A stretch of 64,000 bases of DNA from Actinoallomurus liliacearum (GCF_039542035.1 NZ_BAABHJ010000002.1:372001-436000); one strand, 5' to 3'. Positions 26,330 to 34,976 are shown, numbered from the stretch's first letter. The notes: generated by a model from the letters alone, not told the origin. Numbers and translations are program-made.

Positions 26330-27274
26330 TCAGAGGTGATGACGCAGGCGAAGGGCGGCCGGGAAGGGCGCCAGGTAGGTCTGGTCCGCGGCCCAGGCGA
26401 GGCCGTCCCCGCGGGCGTGATGGCTCAGCAGGGCGACGGGCACGCTGAGCGGCGCGCCGCCGAGGCGGTACTCCTCGATGCTCGCGACGATGTCCTGTCG
26501 CCGTGTGGCGTCGAGTACCTCGCTGATCTGGCCGAACACGTGCTGGAGCGCGTTCGCGTTGCGCCCCCGCGTGGCCTTGCGGGCCAGCGCGGTGTCGAAC
26601 AGCTCACGGTAGGCGGTCTCGATCTCCGCGCGCGGCCGGTCGCCGACCCGCGCGACGACCCGCCCGATCAGCCGGTACCCGGCGGGGTCGTGCGCGAGGA
26701 TCTGCACCTTGTGGCGGGTGTGGAAGGCCACCAGGTCACGCGGGCGCCAGTCGCCGTCGAACAGCGCGCGCAGCCGGGCGCGGGCGAACACCCGCTCGAC
26801 GAACGCCTCTCGGAGCCCGGCGTCGTTCAACCGGCCCTCGTCCTCCACCGGCAGCAGCGGGTCCGCGTCGATCAGCCGCGCCGCGTACACGCCCCGGCCA
26901 CGTCGATCGGCGGGCCGCCCGTCCGCGGCGTACCGCGGGATGCCCCGGACGCCGCAACTCGGCGACTTGGCCTTGAACACCTGACCGTCGAGGCCCGAGG
27001 CCAACGGCAGGGCGGCCATCGCGGCGGTGTGGTCGGCGGCCAGGCTCCGGCTGACCAGCCGATCGTCGGCCGTCAGCCGCAGCGTCTCCCGCGGCGTGCC
27101 GAGACCGATCTCCATCTCCGGGCAGAACGGCACCCAGTCGACGTAAGGGGCGAGCTCGTCGGTGAGGAAGCGGCAGCGGCTGTGCCCGCCGTTGAACCGG
27201 ACCGGGTCGCCGAGCAGACAGCTCGACACCCCGATCCGCGGCCGGCCGACCGCGTCGCTCTCCGGAGCCGCCAT
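26330..27274 (-). CDS. DUF523 and DUF1722 fusion protein
   Basis: 314 aa. Residues about 10-150 are DUF523: IGVSSCLLGDPVRFNGGHSR and FKAKSPSCGVRGIPRY carry the conserved cysteine pairs (SSCLLG, SPSCG). Residues about 180-300 are DUF1722 (LVAFHTRHKVQILAHDPAGYRLIGRVV). The same two-domain arrangement occurs in E. coli YbgA-type proteins, whose role is not settled; tRNA thiouridine-related and photolyase-associated roles have been proposed. Conserved cysteines suggest a metal or Fe-S site (inference). Start ATG 27274 begins just before the conserved domain. Confidence 0.85.
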   Translation of the reverse strand: MAAPESDAVGRPRIGVSSCLLGDPVRFNGGHSRCRFLTDELAPYVDWVPFCPEMEIGLGTPRETLRLTADDRLVSRSLAADHTAAMAALPLASGLDGQVFKAKSPSCGVRGIPRYAADGRPADRRGRGVYAARLIDADPLLPVEDEGRLNDAGLREAFVERVFARARLRALFDGDWRPRDLVAFHTRHKVQILAHDPAGYRLIGRVVARVGDRPRAEIETAYRELFDTALARKATRGRNANALQHVFGQISEVLDATRRQDIVASIEEYRLGGAPLSVPVALLSHHARGDGLAWAADQTYLAPFPAALRLRHHL

Positions 27275-27381
27275 ACGCCCCACTGTATTCCGGGCCCACG
27301 ACGACCCGGCACCCACCGGGACCTGGGACCACCGCCCGTGGCGACGGTGGCCGGAGCGCTCCGAACGGCCGGCGGGACCGG

Positions 27382-28497
27382 TCACCGCAGGACGCCGGTG
27401 TGACCGAGGGAGTAGCGGCCGGGCTGGGGGTAGACGCAGAGACCGTGTGGACCCTTGCCGACCGGGAGTCTGTGGAGCAGCCGCCCGTCGGTGGTCGAGA
27501 TGGCGTAGACCACGCCGTCGTAGCGGCCGGACAGCCACAGGATCCTTCCGTCGGCCGAGACGCCGCCCATGTCCGGCGAACCGCCTCCGGGCAGCCGCCA
27601 CGTACGGGCGACGCGCCGGTCGGCGAAGGACAGCAGCGAGATCGACCCTTCACCCCGGTTGGAGACGTACAGGTACTTCGAGGCACGGTCGGGGTAGAGC
27701 CCGTGCGCGCCCCGGCCGGTGCGGACGAACCCGATCTTCCGGAAGGTCGCGGCGTCGATCACCCAGACGCCGTCGGCCATCATGTCGGCGACGTAGAAGA
27801 CGCTGCCGTCCGGGGCCAGCTTGACGTCCTGGGGCATCGAACCGCGACCGAGTCGCAGCGTGCCGATCACCTTCTGCCGACGGGTGTCGACCTTGAGGAG
27901 GTCGCCGGAGAACTCGCACGCGGTGAGGAAGAAGTCACCGGCGGCGGAGAAGTCCGCGTGGTTCGGGCCCCGGCACGGCACGTTCACCCGGTGCACCGGC
28001 CGCATCGTACGGGCGTCCAGGAAGTCGATCCGCTGCAGCCGCTCCGCCATGACGATCGCGAACCTGCCGTCCGGGGTGAAGTACAGGTTGTACGGGTCCT
28101 GGACCGGTACCGGCCGACCGGGCCGGCCGGTGCGCGGATCGATCGGCACCAGGTCGCCCGAGTCGTTGTCGTTGACCCACAGCGTCTTCAGGTCCCAGGA
28201 CGGCACCACGTGCTGCGGCGTCCGCCCGACCCGGAACCGTCCGACCCTCTTGAAGGTCCGCTGGTCGAAGACGATGACGTCATCGCTCCGGCTGTCGGGC
28301 ACGTACACGCGCGCGGGGAACCCGCGCACGACCGGACTGAGCATGCCGGGCCGATCGTGGGCATAGACGTCGGGCCGGGTCCCGCGGGGCGCGGCCACCG
28401 GTGGTGGCGGCGCCTGGGGAGGACGCTGCCGGACCGCGTCCGACGCACACCCGGCCGCCAGCGCCGCGACGGCCGTCACGAGCACACGTCTCATCAT
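27382..28497 (-). CDS. YncE/YVTN-type beta-propeller lipoprotein
   Basis: 371 aa. The lipoprotein signal peptide is RRVLVTAVAALAAGC, with the lipid-accepting Cys at residue 17. A Pro-rich linker follows (about residues 20-40), then a seven-bladed propeller of roughly 42-aa repeats: GRFRVGRTPQHVVPSWDLKTLWV, PVPVQDPYNLYFTPDGRFAIV, GTLRLGRGSMPQDVKLAPDGSVFYV and GFVRTGRGAHGLYPDRASKYLYVSN are successive blades. Such proteins act as periplasmic or surface scaffolds; some bind nucleic acids or quinoproteins. A 7-bp hairpin lies immediately before the start codon. Confidence 0.85.
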   Translation of the reverse strand: MMRRVLVTAVAALAAGCASDAVRQRPPQAPPPPVAAPRGTRPDVYAHDRPGMLSPVVRGFPARVYVPDSRSDDVIVFDQRTFKRVGRFRVGRTPQHVVPSWDLKTLWVNDNDSGDLVPIDPRTGRPGRPVPVQDPYNLYFTPDGRFAIVMAERLQRIDFLDARTMRPVHRVNVPCRGPNHADFSAAGDFFLTACEFSGDLLKVDTRRQKVIGTLRLGRGSMPQDVKLAPDGSVFYVADMMADGVWVIDAATFRKIGFVRTGRGAHGLYPDRASKYLYVSNRGEGSISLLSFADRRVARTWRLPGGGSPDMGGVSADGRILWLSGRYDGVVYAISTTDGRLLHRLPVGKGPHGLCVYPQPGRYSLGHTGVLR

Positions 28498-28500
28498 CTG

Positions 28501-28515
28501 GGCGGCTCAGCCGCC
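28501..28515 (-). promoter_or_regulatory. Hairpin at the translation start of the beta-propeller gene
   Basis: GGCGGCT-c-AGCCGCC is a perfect 7-bp inverted repeat ending 4 bases before the ATG of the gene at 27382-28497. It takes the place where a ribosome-binding site should be; no other purine-rich site is seen. It may limit translation. Confidence 0.35.
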
Positions 28516-28637
28516 TGGTCACCGGGCATGGCGGGAGCCTATGAACGCGAACGCAAAGCGTTTCCCGGCTCTGTCCCCCGTGTCCCACCGGTACGGCAAA
28601 AACGCTCTCCGGCGTCCCGGCCGGGCGTCGGCCGGAT

Positions 28638-28783
28638 TCAGGCGACCGGAACACGGACAGCGGCCGACCGGCGCCGCACGGCCAGGACCAGGCCGGCTCC
28701 CCCGCCGCCAGCGCCAGTCCGCACACCCCGACCACCAGGGACCCGATGAGCCAGTAACGGTCCACCACCTTCATCTCGAACAT
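28638..28783 (-). pseudogene. Membrane microprotein gene with an apparent 1-nt frameshift
   Basis: From ATG 28783 (or 28774) the frame reads MKVVDRYWLIGSLVVGVCGLALAAG, one clear TM helix. It then loses sense at a run of five G (minus strand; 28699-28703). Adding one G restores a second hydrophobic stretch and a basic tail, GAGLVLAVRRRSAAVRVPVA, with a stop at 28638-28640, giving a protein of about 48 aa. Without the shift the frame runs on across the next gene. It is either a real frameshift or a sequencing error in a homopolymer. BlaI-type operators lie 5 bp upstream, so I regard it as a genuine regulated microprotein gene. Function unknown. Confidence 0.5.
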
Positions 28784-28787
28784 CAAC

Positions 28788-28817
28788 TACTATTGCGATA
28801 GTACGATCTCGATAGTG
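28788..28817 (-). promoter_or_regulatory. Tandem BlaI/MecI-type operators (site A)
   Basis: TACTATTGCGATAGTA (28788-28803) has perfect TACTAT/ATAGTA arms. A second, weaker copy TACGATCTCGATAGTG starts 14 bp later (28802-28817). On the minus strand the first copy ends in TAGTAGTT, directly before the microprotein start. The ABC transporter gene on the plus strand begins 207 bp away and could also respond. Confidence 0.7.
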
Positions 28818-29024
28818 ATTGGATCGTAAGCAACCAGCCGATCCACGTGATCGACCGGAAACGAGGGCAATGCAGCACTTCGCGGCCGTCCATCCCGGGA
28901 TGTAGCCGTACATCGGGCGGGGGACCTTCATGACCTGCCGGATTCCTCCGCAGGGGCGACGATCCGGCCAAGCGCGGGCCCTACCGTTTCTCCTCGAAAC
29001 GCCGCCGACTCTTCCGAAGGAACG

Positions 29025-29957
29025 ATGATGATCGAGGCCAAGGGCCTGACCAAGCGCTACGGCGAGAAGACCGCGGTGAACGACCTGTCGTTCACCGTCC
29101 GACCGGGGGTGGTCACCGGATTCCTGGGGCCCAACGGCGCGGGCAAGTCCACGACGATGCGCATGATCCTCGGCCTGGACCGGCCGACCTCGGGTTCGGT
29201 GACCGTGAACGGCCGTTCGTACGCCAAGCACGCGGCGCCGCTGCACGAGGTCGGCGCGCTGCTGGAGGCGAAGGCCATCCACACCGGCCGGACCGCCTAC
29301 AACCATCTGCTCGCGCTGGCCGCGACCACCGGCATCCCGCGCCGCCGGGTCGACGAGGTCATCGACCTGGTCGGACTGCGGGAGGTCGCCCGCAAACGCG
29401 CCGGTGGCTTCTCCCTCGGCATGGGCCAGCGCCTCGGCATCGCGTCGGCGCTGCTGGGAGATCCGAAGACGCTGATCCTCGACGAGCCGGTCAACGGGCT
29501 GGACCCCGAGGGAATCCTGTGGATCCGTAACCTGCTCAAGCACCTGGCCGCCGAAGGGCGGGCGGTATTCGTCTCCTCCCACCTCATGAGCGAGATGGCG
29601 CTGACCGCCGAGCACCTGATCGTCATCGGCCGTGGCCGGCTCATCGCCGACACCTCCGTCGCCGAATTCATCGAGCGCGCCTCGACGGGTCGCGTCAAAG
29701 TCCGCTCCCCCCAGGCGGCGCGGCTGCGCGCTCTGCTGGCGGGCCCGGACGTCACGGTGTCGAACACCGAGGAGGGCACCCTGCTCGTCAGCGGGCTGAC
29801 CAGCGACCAGATCGGGCAGATCGCCTCGGACGACGGCGTCACGCTGTTCGAACTGGCTCCGCAGCAGGCCTCGCTGGAAGAGGCGTTCATGGAGCTGACC
29901 GGCGACTCCGTCGAGTACCGGGCGCCCACCCGCAGCACAGAGAGGTCTGCGGCATGA
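29025..29957 (+). CDS. ABC transporter ATP-binding protein (ABC-2 exporter type)
   Basis: 310 aa from ATG 29025 after GAAGGAA. Walker A is GPNGAGKST, the signature is degenerate (FSLGMGQRLGIA), Walker B is TLILDEPVNGLDPEG, and the H-loop His is in VFVSSHLMSE. The C-terminal 80 aa form the accessory region seen in BcrA/NatA-like ATPases (QQASLEEAFMELTG). It couples by ATGA overlap with the permease gene and is followed by a two-component system. This is the layout of antimicrobial-peptide or cell-wall-antibiotic detoxification modules in Gram-positives (family knowledge); the actual substrate is unknown. Confidence 0.92.
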   Translation: MMIEAKGLTKRYGEKTAVNDLSFTVRPGVVTGFLGPNGAGKSTTMRMILGLDRPTSGSVTVNGRSYAKHAAPLHEVGALLEAKAIHTGRTAYNHLLALAATTGIPRRRVDEVIDLVGLREVARKRAGGFSLGMGQRLGIASALLGDPKTLILDEPVNGLDPEGILWIRNLLKHLAAEGRAVFVSSHLMSEMALTAEHLIVIGRGRLIADTSVAEFIERASTGRVKVRSPQAARLRALLAGPDVTVSNTEEGTLLVSGLTSDQIGQIASDDGVTLFELAPQQASLEEAFMELTGDSVEYRAPTRSTERSAA

Positions 29958-30772
29958 CGACCGCCACCACCGCGACCGTTCAGCCTGGCAAGGTCACCCA
30001 GGTCCGGGTGCTGAACTCCGAGTGGATCAAGCTCAGGACCCTGCGCTCCACCTTCTGGTCGCTGTTCGCCGCGATCGCCGCGACCATCGGCCTCGGTCTG
30101 CTCTTCAGCTGGGGCTTCGCCAGCCGCGTCGGCGACCACGCCCGTCCCCTCCACGACGCCGCGACCATGGCGGTGACCGTGCCGCTGCGCCCGTACGTGA
30201 TCGCTCAGCTCGCGGTCGGCGTGCTCGGCGTCATGGTGATCACCGGTGAGTACTCCACCGGGATGATCCGCGCCACGCTGTCCGCCGTCCCCGGCAGGAT
30301 TCCCGTGCTGTGGGCCAAAGCCGCAGTGTTCAGCGTGGTCGTCCTGGTCCTGATGGAGATCGTGTCCTTCGTGACCTTCCTCGGCGGCCAGGCGATCCTC
30401 TCCTCCCAGCACGTCCAGGCCACGCTGTCCTCGCCGCAGGCGCTGCGGATCGTCACCGGGGTCGGGCTCTACCTCACGGTCGTCGGACTCCTCGGCACCG
30501 CGCTCGGCACCATCATCCGCAGCACCGCCGGAGCCATCGCCGCGCTGTTCGGCATCCTGTTGGTCCTGCCGGTCCTGGGCGAGGTCCTCAACCTCACGTC
30601 CTGGGGTAAGCACATCACGCCGTACCTGCCGAGCAACGCCGGCGGCGACCTGCTCACCAACGCGCCCGACCCCGGATCGCTCGGCCCGTGGACGGGCTTC
30701 GGCGTCTTCGTCCTCTACACCGTCATCGCAATGGCGGTCGCCGCGTACCTGCTCAAGCGCAGGGACGCCTGA
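29954..30772 (+). CDS. ABC-2-type permease
   Basis: 272 aa with six predicted TM segments. A cytoplasmic N-terminus (QVRVLNSEWIKLRTLRSTFW) is typical of ABC-2 permeases. A large first loop containing YSTGMIRATLSAVPGR follows TM2. The ATGA overlap with the ATPase gene (29954-29957) indicates a stoichiometric complex. A histidine kinase begins 6 bp after its stop, so all four genes probably share one transcript. Confidence 0.88.
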   Translation: MTTATTATVQPGKVTQVRVLNSEWIKLRTLRSTFWSLFAAIAATIGLGLLFSWGFASRVGDHARPLHDAATMAVTVPLRPYVIAQLAVGVLGVMVITGEYSTGMIRATLSAVPGRIPVLWAKAAVFSVVVLVLMEIVSFVTFLGGQAILSSQHVQATLSSPQALRIVTGVGLYLTVVGLLGTALGTIIRSTAGAIAALFGILLVLPVLGEVLNLTSWGKHITPYLPSNAGGDLLTNAPDPGSLGPWTGFGVFVLYTVIAMAVAAYLLKRRDA

Positions 30773-30778
30773 CCCTCG

Positions 30779-32002
30779 ATGACCGACGCACCCGAGGTCG
30801 GCCCCGGCGCGCTCGTGGCGCGCTGGGGCCCTCGCGTCCGTGCGCTCACCGGTGGGCATCCCACCGTGGTCGACGGCGTGTTCGCCCTCGCGCTGCTCCT
30901 GATCGGGACGCCTCATCTGATCAAGGACCCGCCAGGGCACGTGCTGCTCGGCTGGGTCCTGCAGGTCGCGTTGCTCATCCCGCTCGCCTGGCGGCGGTGC
31001 GCACCGTTCACCGCCTTCGCCGTGGTCGCGGCGCTCGCGTTCGTTCAGTGGCTCGGCGGGGTGCTCCTGCCGACCGGAGACCTCGCCGTGCTGATCGCGT
31101 TGTACTCGGTGGCGGCCCACTCGACGCTGCGCCGGCTGCTCGTGGCCGCGGGCGTCGTGGAACTCGGCGTCGCGATGGCCACCGACCAGTGGGTTCCGCG
31201 GGTTCACCTGTGGAAGGCGTTCGTCCTGCTGTCCGGGATGACCACCGCCGCCGCCGTGATCGGGCTGAACATGCGCACGCGCCGCGCCTACCTGGCGTCG
31301 CTGGAGGATCGCGCCGCCCGCCTTGAGAAGGAACGCGACCAGCAGGCCCAGATCGCCGCCGCCGAAGAACGCGCCCGGATCGCCCGCGACGTCCACGACA
31401 TCGTCACCCACAGCCTCTCGGTCATGGTCGCCCTCACGGACGGCGCCGCCTACACCCTGCCGACCGCGCCGGAGCGGGCCGCCGACGCCGTGTCCAAGGC
31501 GTCGGAGATCGGGCGCCAGGCCATCGCGGAGATGCAGCGCGTCCTCGAGGTGCTCCGCCAGGACGAGCCCGCCGCTCGGCTGAGACGTCCGCAGCCCGGG
31601 CTGAGTCAGCTCGACGCGTTGCTCACCGAGGTACGCACCGCGGGGCTGCCGGTGGAGTTCGTGGTGGCCGGGCGGCCGCCCGCCATGGCCTCCGGAGCCG
31701 AACTCACCATCTACCGCCTCGTCCAGGAGGCGCTCACCAACGTCCGGAAGCACACCCCTCCCGGCACCACGGCACGGGTCCGGATCGAGTATGCCCCGGA
31801 GCAGGTGGACGTCGATGTCACCGATGACGGGCGGCCGGTCGCCGCCGTTCCGGCCGGCCGGCGGCGCGCCGGACACGGCATCGCCGGGATGCGCGAACGC
31901 GTCGCGGTCTACGGCGGCCGGCTCACGGCCGGCCCGCTGCCCGATGGCGGCTGGCGGGTGCACGCCCGCTTCGAACCGTCCCAGCTGGAGGTCACCCGGT
32001 GA
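30779..32002 (+). CDS. Sensor histidine kinase (NarL-type, HisKA_3)
   Basis: 407 aa. About five N-terminal TM segments with short loops (residues 25-165) and no large extracellular domain suggest membrane or transporter-linked sensing. The dimerisation/phosphoacceptor motif is EERARIARDVHDIVTHSLSVM with the His in RDVHDIVTH. The ATPase core has EALTNVRKHTPPGT (N-box) and GHGIAGMRERVAVYGG (G2 region). Together with the adjacent exporter genes this forms a self-contained detection/export module. Ends in a GTGA overlap with the regulator gene. Confidence 0.92.
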   Translation: MTDAPEVGPGALVARWGPRVRALTGGHPTVVDGVFALALLLIGTPHLIKDPPGHVLLGWVLQVALLIPLAWRRCAPFTAFAVVAALAFVQWLGGVLLPTGDLAVLIALYSVAAHSTLRRLLVAAGVVELGVAMATDQWVPRVHLWKAFVLLSGMTTAAAVIGLNMRTRRAYLASLEDRAARLEKERDQQAQIAAAEERARIARDVHDIVTHSLSVMVALTDGAAYTLPTAPERAADAVSKASEIGRQAIAEMQRVLEVLRQDEPAARLRRPQPGLSQLDALLTEVRTAGLPVEFVVAGRPPAMASGAELTIYRLVQEALTNVRKHTPPGTTARVRIEYAPEQVDVDVTDDGRPVAAVPAGRRRAGHGIAGMRERVAVYGGRLTAGPLPDGGWRVHARFEPSQLEVTR

Positions 32003-32658
32003 TCAACGTCCTGCTCGTCGACGACCAGCCCCTGCTGCGCATGGGGTTCCGGCTGGTACTGGAGACGCAACCCGACATCACCGTCGTCGGCGAGGCCGGC
32101 GACGGCGCCGAGGCCCTCGCGGAGGTGGCCTCGGTCGCCCCCGACGTCGTGCTGATGGACGTACGGATGCCGGGCATGGACGGTCTGGAGGCCACCGAGC
32201 GGATCGCCCGTGACCACGCGGCCTCACGGGTCCTCATCCTCACGACGTTCGACCTGGACGAGTACGCCTTCGCCGCGCTTCACGCGGGCGCCGCCGGTTT
32301 CCTGCTCAAGAACGTCCAGCCCGCGGAGCTGATCGCGGGCATCCGCACGGTCGCCGCGGGCGACGGCGTCGTCGCGCCCCGCCTCACCCGGCTGCTCATC
32401 GAGACGTTCACCCGCCAGAACCCCGCGCGGCCGGGCCCGGCCGACGACCCGCGTCTCGCCCGGCTCACCGACCGGGAACGCGAGGTGCTGATCGAGATGG
32501 CCAGGGGCCTGTCCAACGCCGAGATCGCGGTGTCGCTCGGGCTGTCCGAGGCGACCGTGAAGACGCACGTCAGCCGCATTCTTCCCAAGCTGGGCCTCCG
32601 CGACCGCGTCCAGGCCGTCGTACTCGCCTACCAGACCGGACTGCTGCGGCCCACCTGA
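31999..32658 (+). CDS. LuxR/NarL-type response regulator
   Basis: 219 aa from GTG 31999, overlapping the kinase stop. The receiver domain carries acidic VDDQP near the start, the phospho-Asp in VVLMDVRMPGMDG (about residue 54) and Lys in FLLKNVQP. The C-terminal LuxR HTH is LTDREREVLIEMARGLSNAEIAVSLGLSEATVKTHVSRILPKLGLRDRVQAV. It likely controls the upstream exporter operon. Confidence 0.94.
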   Translation: MINVLLVDDQPLLRMGFRLVLETQPDITVVGEAGDGAEALAEVASVAPDVVLMDVRMPGMDGLEATERIARDHAASRVLILTTFDLDEYAFAALHAGAAGFLLKNVQPAELIAGIRTVAAGDGVVAPRLTRLLIETFTRQNPARPGPADDPRLARLTDREREVLIEMARGLSNAEIAVSLGLSEATVKTHVSRILPKLGLRDRVQAVVLAYQTGLLRPT

Positions 32659-32704
32659 CCACCCCACCGGATGAGAACACGAGAGGACAAGGTCGACGAG
32701 TCAC

Positions 32705-33514
32705 ATGGCGACGAGTCAACTGCGAAACAACCCCCGCGCCGTCAGCCGGCGGCCGATGAGCAAGGTCCCGGAGGTGACGGCCTACTTCTGGATCGTCAAG
32801 GTCCTGACCACCGGGATGGGCGAGACGACCTCCGACTACCTGGCCCATCGCCTCGATCCGATCGTCGCGGTGGCCGTGGCGGGCATCGTCCTCGCGGCCT
32901 CGCTGGCGCTGCAGTTCTACGTCCGGCGCTATGTCGCCTGGATCTACTGGACGGCCATCGTCCTGGTGAGCGTGTTCGGCACGATGGCCGCCGATGTGCT
33001 GCACGTCGCCCTCGGCGTCCCGTACGTCATCTCCACCGCGTTCTTCGTCGTCGCCCTCGCCACGGTCTTCGCGATCTGGTACGCGAGCGAGCGGACGCTG
33101 TCGATCCACAGCATCGTGACGGCGCGGCGTGAGCTGTTCTACTGGGCCACGGTCATGACCACGTTCGCGCTCGGCACCGCCACGGGCGACCTGACCGCGG
33201 TCACGCTCCATCTCGGCTACCTCGCCTCGGGCGTGATGTTCGCCGTCCTGATCGGCGTTCCGGCCCTGGCCTACGGACTGCTCAGGATGAACGCGATCGC
33301 CGCCTTCTGGGTCGCCTACGTCCTCACCCGGCCGCTCGGCGCGTCGTTCGCCGACTGGCTGGGCGTATCGCGCGGCCGAGGCGGCCTCGCCCTGGGCACC
33401 GGTCCGGTCAGCCTCGTCCTGGCGTTGATCATCTTCGGGTTCGTCGGCTACCTGACCGTGACCCGCAGGGACACCACCGCCGGCCGCCGAGGAGCACACG
33501 CGTCCGGCCGCTGA
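32705..33514 (+). CDS. COG4705-type membrane protein
   Basis: 269 aa with about seven to eight TM helices. Repeated motif pairs VPEVTAYFWIVKVLTTGMGETTSDYL and RRELFYWATVMTTFALGTATGDLTAVTLHLGY show the two-fold internal repeat of the COG4705 family (uncharacterised membrane proteins with paired K-x-x-T-T-x-G-E and F-A-L-G-T-A-x-G-D motifs). Function is unknown; links to membrane stress or metal handling are speculative. Start ATG 32705 is taken; 32756 is an alternative. It follows the response regulator by 46 bp and may be a target or part of the same operon. A hairpin lies 27 bp downstream. Confidence 0.8.
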   Translation: MATSQLRNNPRAVSRRPMSKVPEVTAYFWIVKVLTTGMGETTSDYLAHRLDPIVAVAVAGIVLAASLALQFYVRRYVAWIYWTAIVLVSVFGTMAADVLHVALGVPYVISTAFFVVALATVFAIWYASERTLSIHSIVTARRELFYWATVMTTFALGTATGDLTAVTLHLGYLASGVMFAVLIGVPALAYGLLRMNAIAAFWVAYVLTRPLGASFADWLGVSRGRGGLALGTGPVSLVLALIIFGFVGYLTVTRRDTTAGRRGAHASGR

Positions 33515-33540
33515 TCGACCGGAGGCTGGGACTCTCACAC

Positions 33541-33561
33541 CGTGCCGGCCGGGCCGGCACG
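33541..33561. terminator. Hairpin after the COG4705 gene
   Basis: CGTGCCGGCC (33541-33550) is the reverse complement of GGCCGGCACG (33552-33561), giving a stem of about 8-9 bp with a small loop. It separates the COG4705 gene from the operator-controlled microprotein downstream. Confidence 0.5.
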
Positions 33562-33586
33562 GCCGGTTCCCATCGACGCCATCTTC

Positions 33587-33602
33587 TACTATCGTTGTAG
33601 TA
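33587..33602 (+). promoter_or_regulatory. BlaI/MecI-type operator (site B)
   Basis: TACTATCGTTGTAGTA: TACTA/TAGTA arms, matching the sites at 28788, 35423 and 38612. It ends 20 bp before ATG 33623 of a membrane microprotein. Confidence 0.65.
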
Positions 33603-33622
33603 GTCTCCCGGATAGGCTCAGC

Positions 33623-33790
33623 ATGCTCGTCTCCCTGCTTCTCGGCAGCGTCGGTCTGGCGCTCCTCTGGTACCTGCAACTCGCCCCGATGTTCGTCGCC
33701 CGGCGGGAGCGGGACCACGGGCCTGCGACCGGCCGCGACCTGCCGTCCGAAATCCCGCGTCCCGGCGGCCGAGGCACGCCTCCCGGCTGA
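33623..33790 (+). CDS. Single-TM membrane microprotein behind a BlaI-type operator
   Basis: 55 aa. Residues 1-20 are hydrophobic (MLVSLLLGSVGLALLWYLQL), followed by a Pro/Arg-rich cytoplasmic-type tail. Three points support a real transcription unit: the operator at 33587 directly upstream, the short distance to ATG, and a perfect terminator hairpin starting 17 bp after the stop codon. No family recognised. By position and control it parallels the frameshifted microprotein at 28638-28783. Confidence 0.5.
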   Translation: MLVSLLLGSVGLALLWYLQLAPMFVARRERDHGPATGRDLPSEIPRPGGRGTPPG

Positions 33791-33806
33791 GCGCCGGCGC
33801 ACTGCC

Positions 33807-33831
33807 GAGTCCCGGAGCGCCACCGGGACTC
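33807..33831. terminator. 9-bp hairpin after the microprotein gene
   Basis: GAGTCCCGG (33807-33815) and CCGGGACTC (33823-33831) pair perfectly around a 7-nt loop. Confidence 0.6.
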
Positions 33832-33955
33832 TCGAGGTCACGCCGACGTAGCGGTCACCGACCACGAACCGGGTCCCGTGCCGGCGGTCCTCCCCGACGT
33901 GTCCCGGACGGAAACGCCCCGCCTGGTCCGCCTCGGGACGCCGATGAGCCGGCGG

Positions 33956-34975
33956 TCAGCGCGACTCGTCGATGCGGTGGTCGAGGACGGTGAGGAGGTG
34001 GCGCGCCTCGTGCCGGGTGGCGGTGGCGATACCGAGCCGTTCGGCGTGGTAGCCGTCACGGGCCTGGTCGAACAGATGGGCGGTGTCGTGTCCGGCCACG
34101 CCGACGCCGACCAAGCATGCGGTGAGGATGGCGGCCGGCACGGCGGCGATGATCGGACGGCGTGCCGGGGTTCCGGCGAGCAGGGCGCGGACGCGGCCTG
34201 GCACGTCGTTGCGGCCGAAGCACAACACGGCGCTTCGAGGTGATGGCCGGCCGTCGTGGCGGGCGGCGAGAGCGGCACGGGCGAGGGCGCGGGCGGCCAG
34301 GGGGCGGTCGCCGACGGTTGCGGCGGCGTCTTCGTCCGCCCAGCGTTCGGTGAGGTGGTGGATCGCGGCGGGGAGCGTGGCCAGCAGGGGGTCGGCCGCG
34401 GCGACGAGGGCGGCCAGGGTCCGGTGGCGGTAGTGCCGGTGATGCAGGTGGGCGGTCTCGTGGGCGAGCAGGACCCGGCGCTCGGCGGCGCCCAGGATGC
34501 GCAGCATGCCGGTCGACACCACGATGCGGCCGTGGTCTTTGCGGCCGCCGGGAACGGCGAACGCCTCGATCGCGGGCTGGTCCAGGACGACGAGGCGGCC
34601 GGTGTTCGGGGCGAGCCGGGCGCAGGCGCGCCGGGCGCGGTGAAGGGCGGCGGCGCGGCGTGCGGTGGTCCAGGCGACCGCGGCCGCCGGCATCGCCAGG
34701 GCGAGCATCGCGAGCTTCGCGATGGCGGGCATGACCGGGTCGGCGTGGTGCAATCGCTCGCCGGACCAGGCGCCGACCGCGGCGACCAGGGGAAGCCGCC
34801 CGATGAGCGTGGCGGCCAACAGCGCGAGTGACAGCGATGACGTCAGGGCGCATACGAGGCCGGCGGTCAGCAGCAGGCGGGTGCCGGTCGCCGGCGGCAT
34901 CCGGGCCGCCAGCCGCGGCCCGCAGGCGGCCAGCAGCACCGAGGCCGCGAACGGCGCGTAGACGACGAAGTGCAT
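33956..34975 (-). CDS. BlaR/MecR-like M56 membrane metallopeptidase, short form (pair 1)
   Basis: 339 aa with three N-terminal TM segments, then the zinc-peptidase core with HETAH (zinc motif HExxH) in RRVLLAHETAHLHHRHYRHRTLA. The downstream Glu lies in LTERWADEDAA. A last TM is at about residues 270-295. BlaR1 and MecR1 are about 585-600 aa because of an extracellular penicillin-binding sensor; that domain is absent here. Expected role: cleave the co-encoded BlaI-type repressor in response to an envelope signal. ATG 34975 follows the repressor stop after one base, so the two are translationally coupled. Confidence 0.85.
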   Translation of the reverse strand: MHFVVYAPFAASVLLAACGPRLAARMPPATGTRLLLTAGLVCALTSSLSLALLAATLIGRLPLVAAVGAWSGERLHHADPVMPAIAKLAMLALAMPAAAVAWTTARRAAALHRARRACARLAPNTGRLVVLDQPAIEAFAVPGGRKDHGRIVVSTGMLRILGAAERRVLLAHETAHLHHRHYRHRTLAALVAAADPLLATLPAAIHHLTERWADEDAAATVGDRPLAARALARAALAARHDGRPSPRSAVLCFGRNDVPGRVRALLAGTPARRPIIAAVPAAILTACLVGVGVAGHDTAHLFDQARDGYHAERLGIATATRHEARHLLTVLDHRIDESR

Positions 34976-34976
34976 G

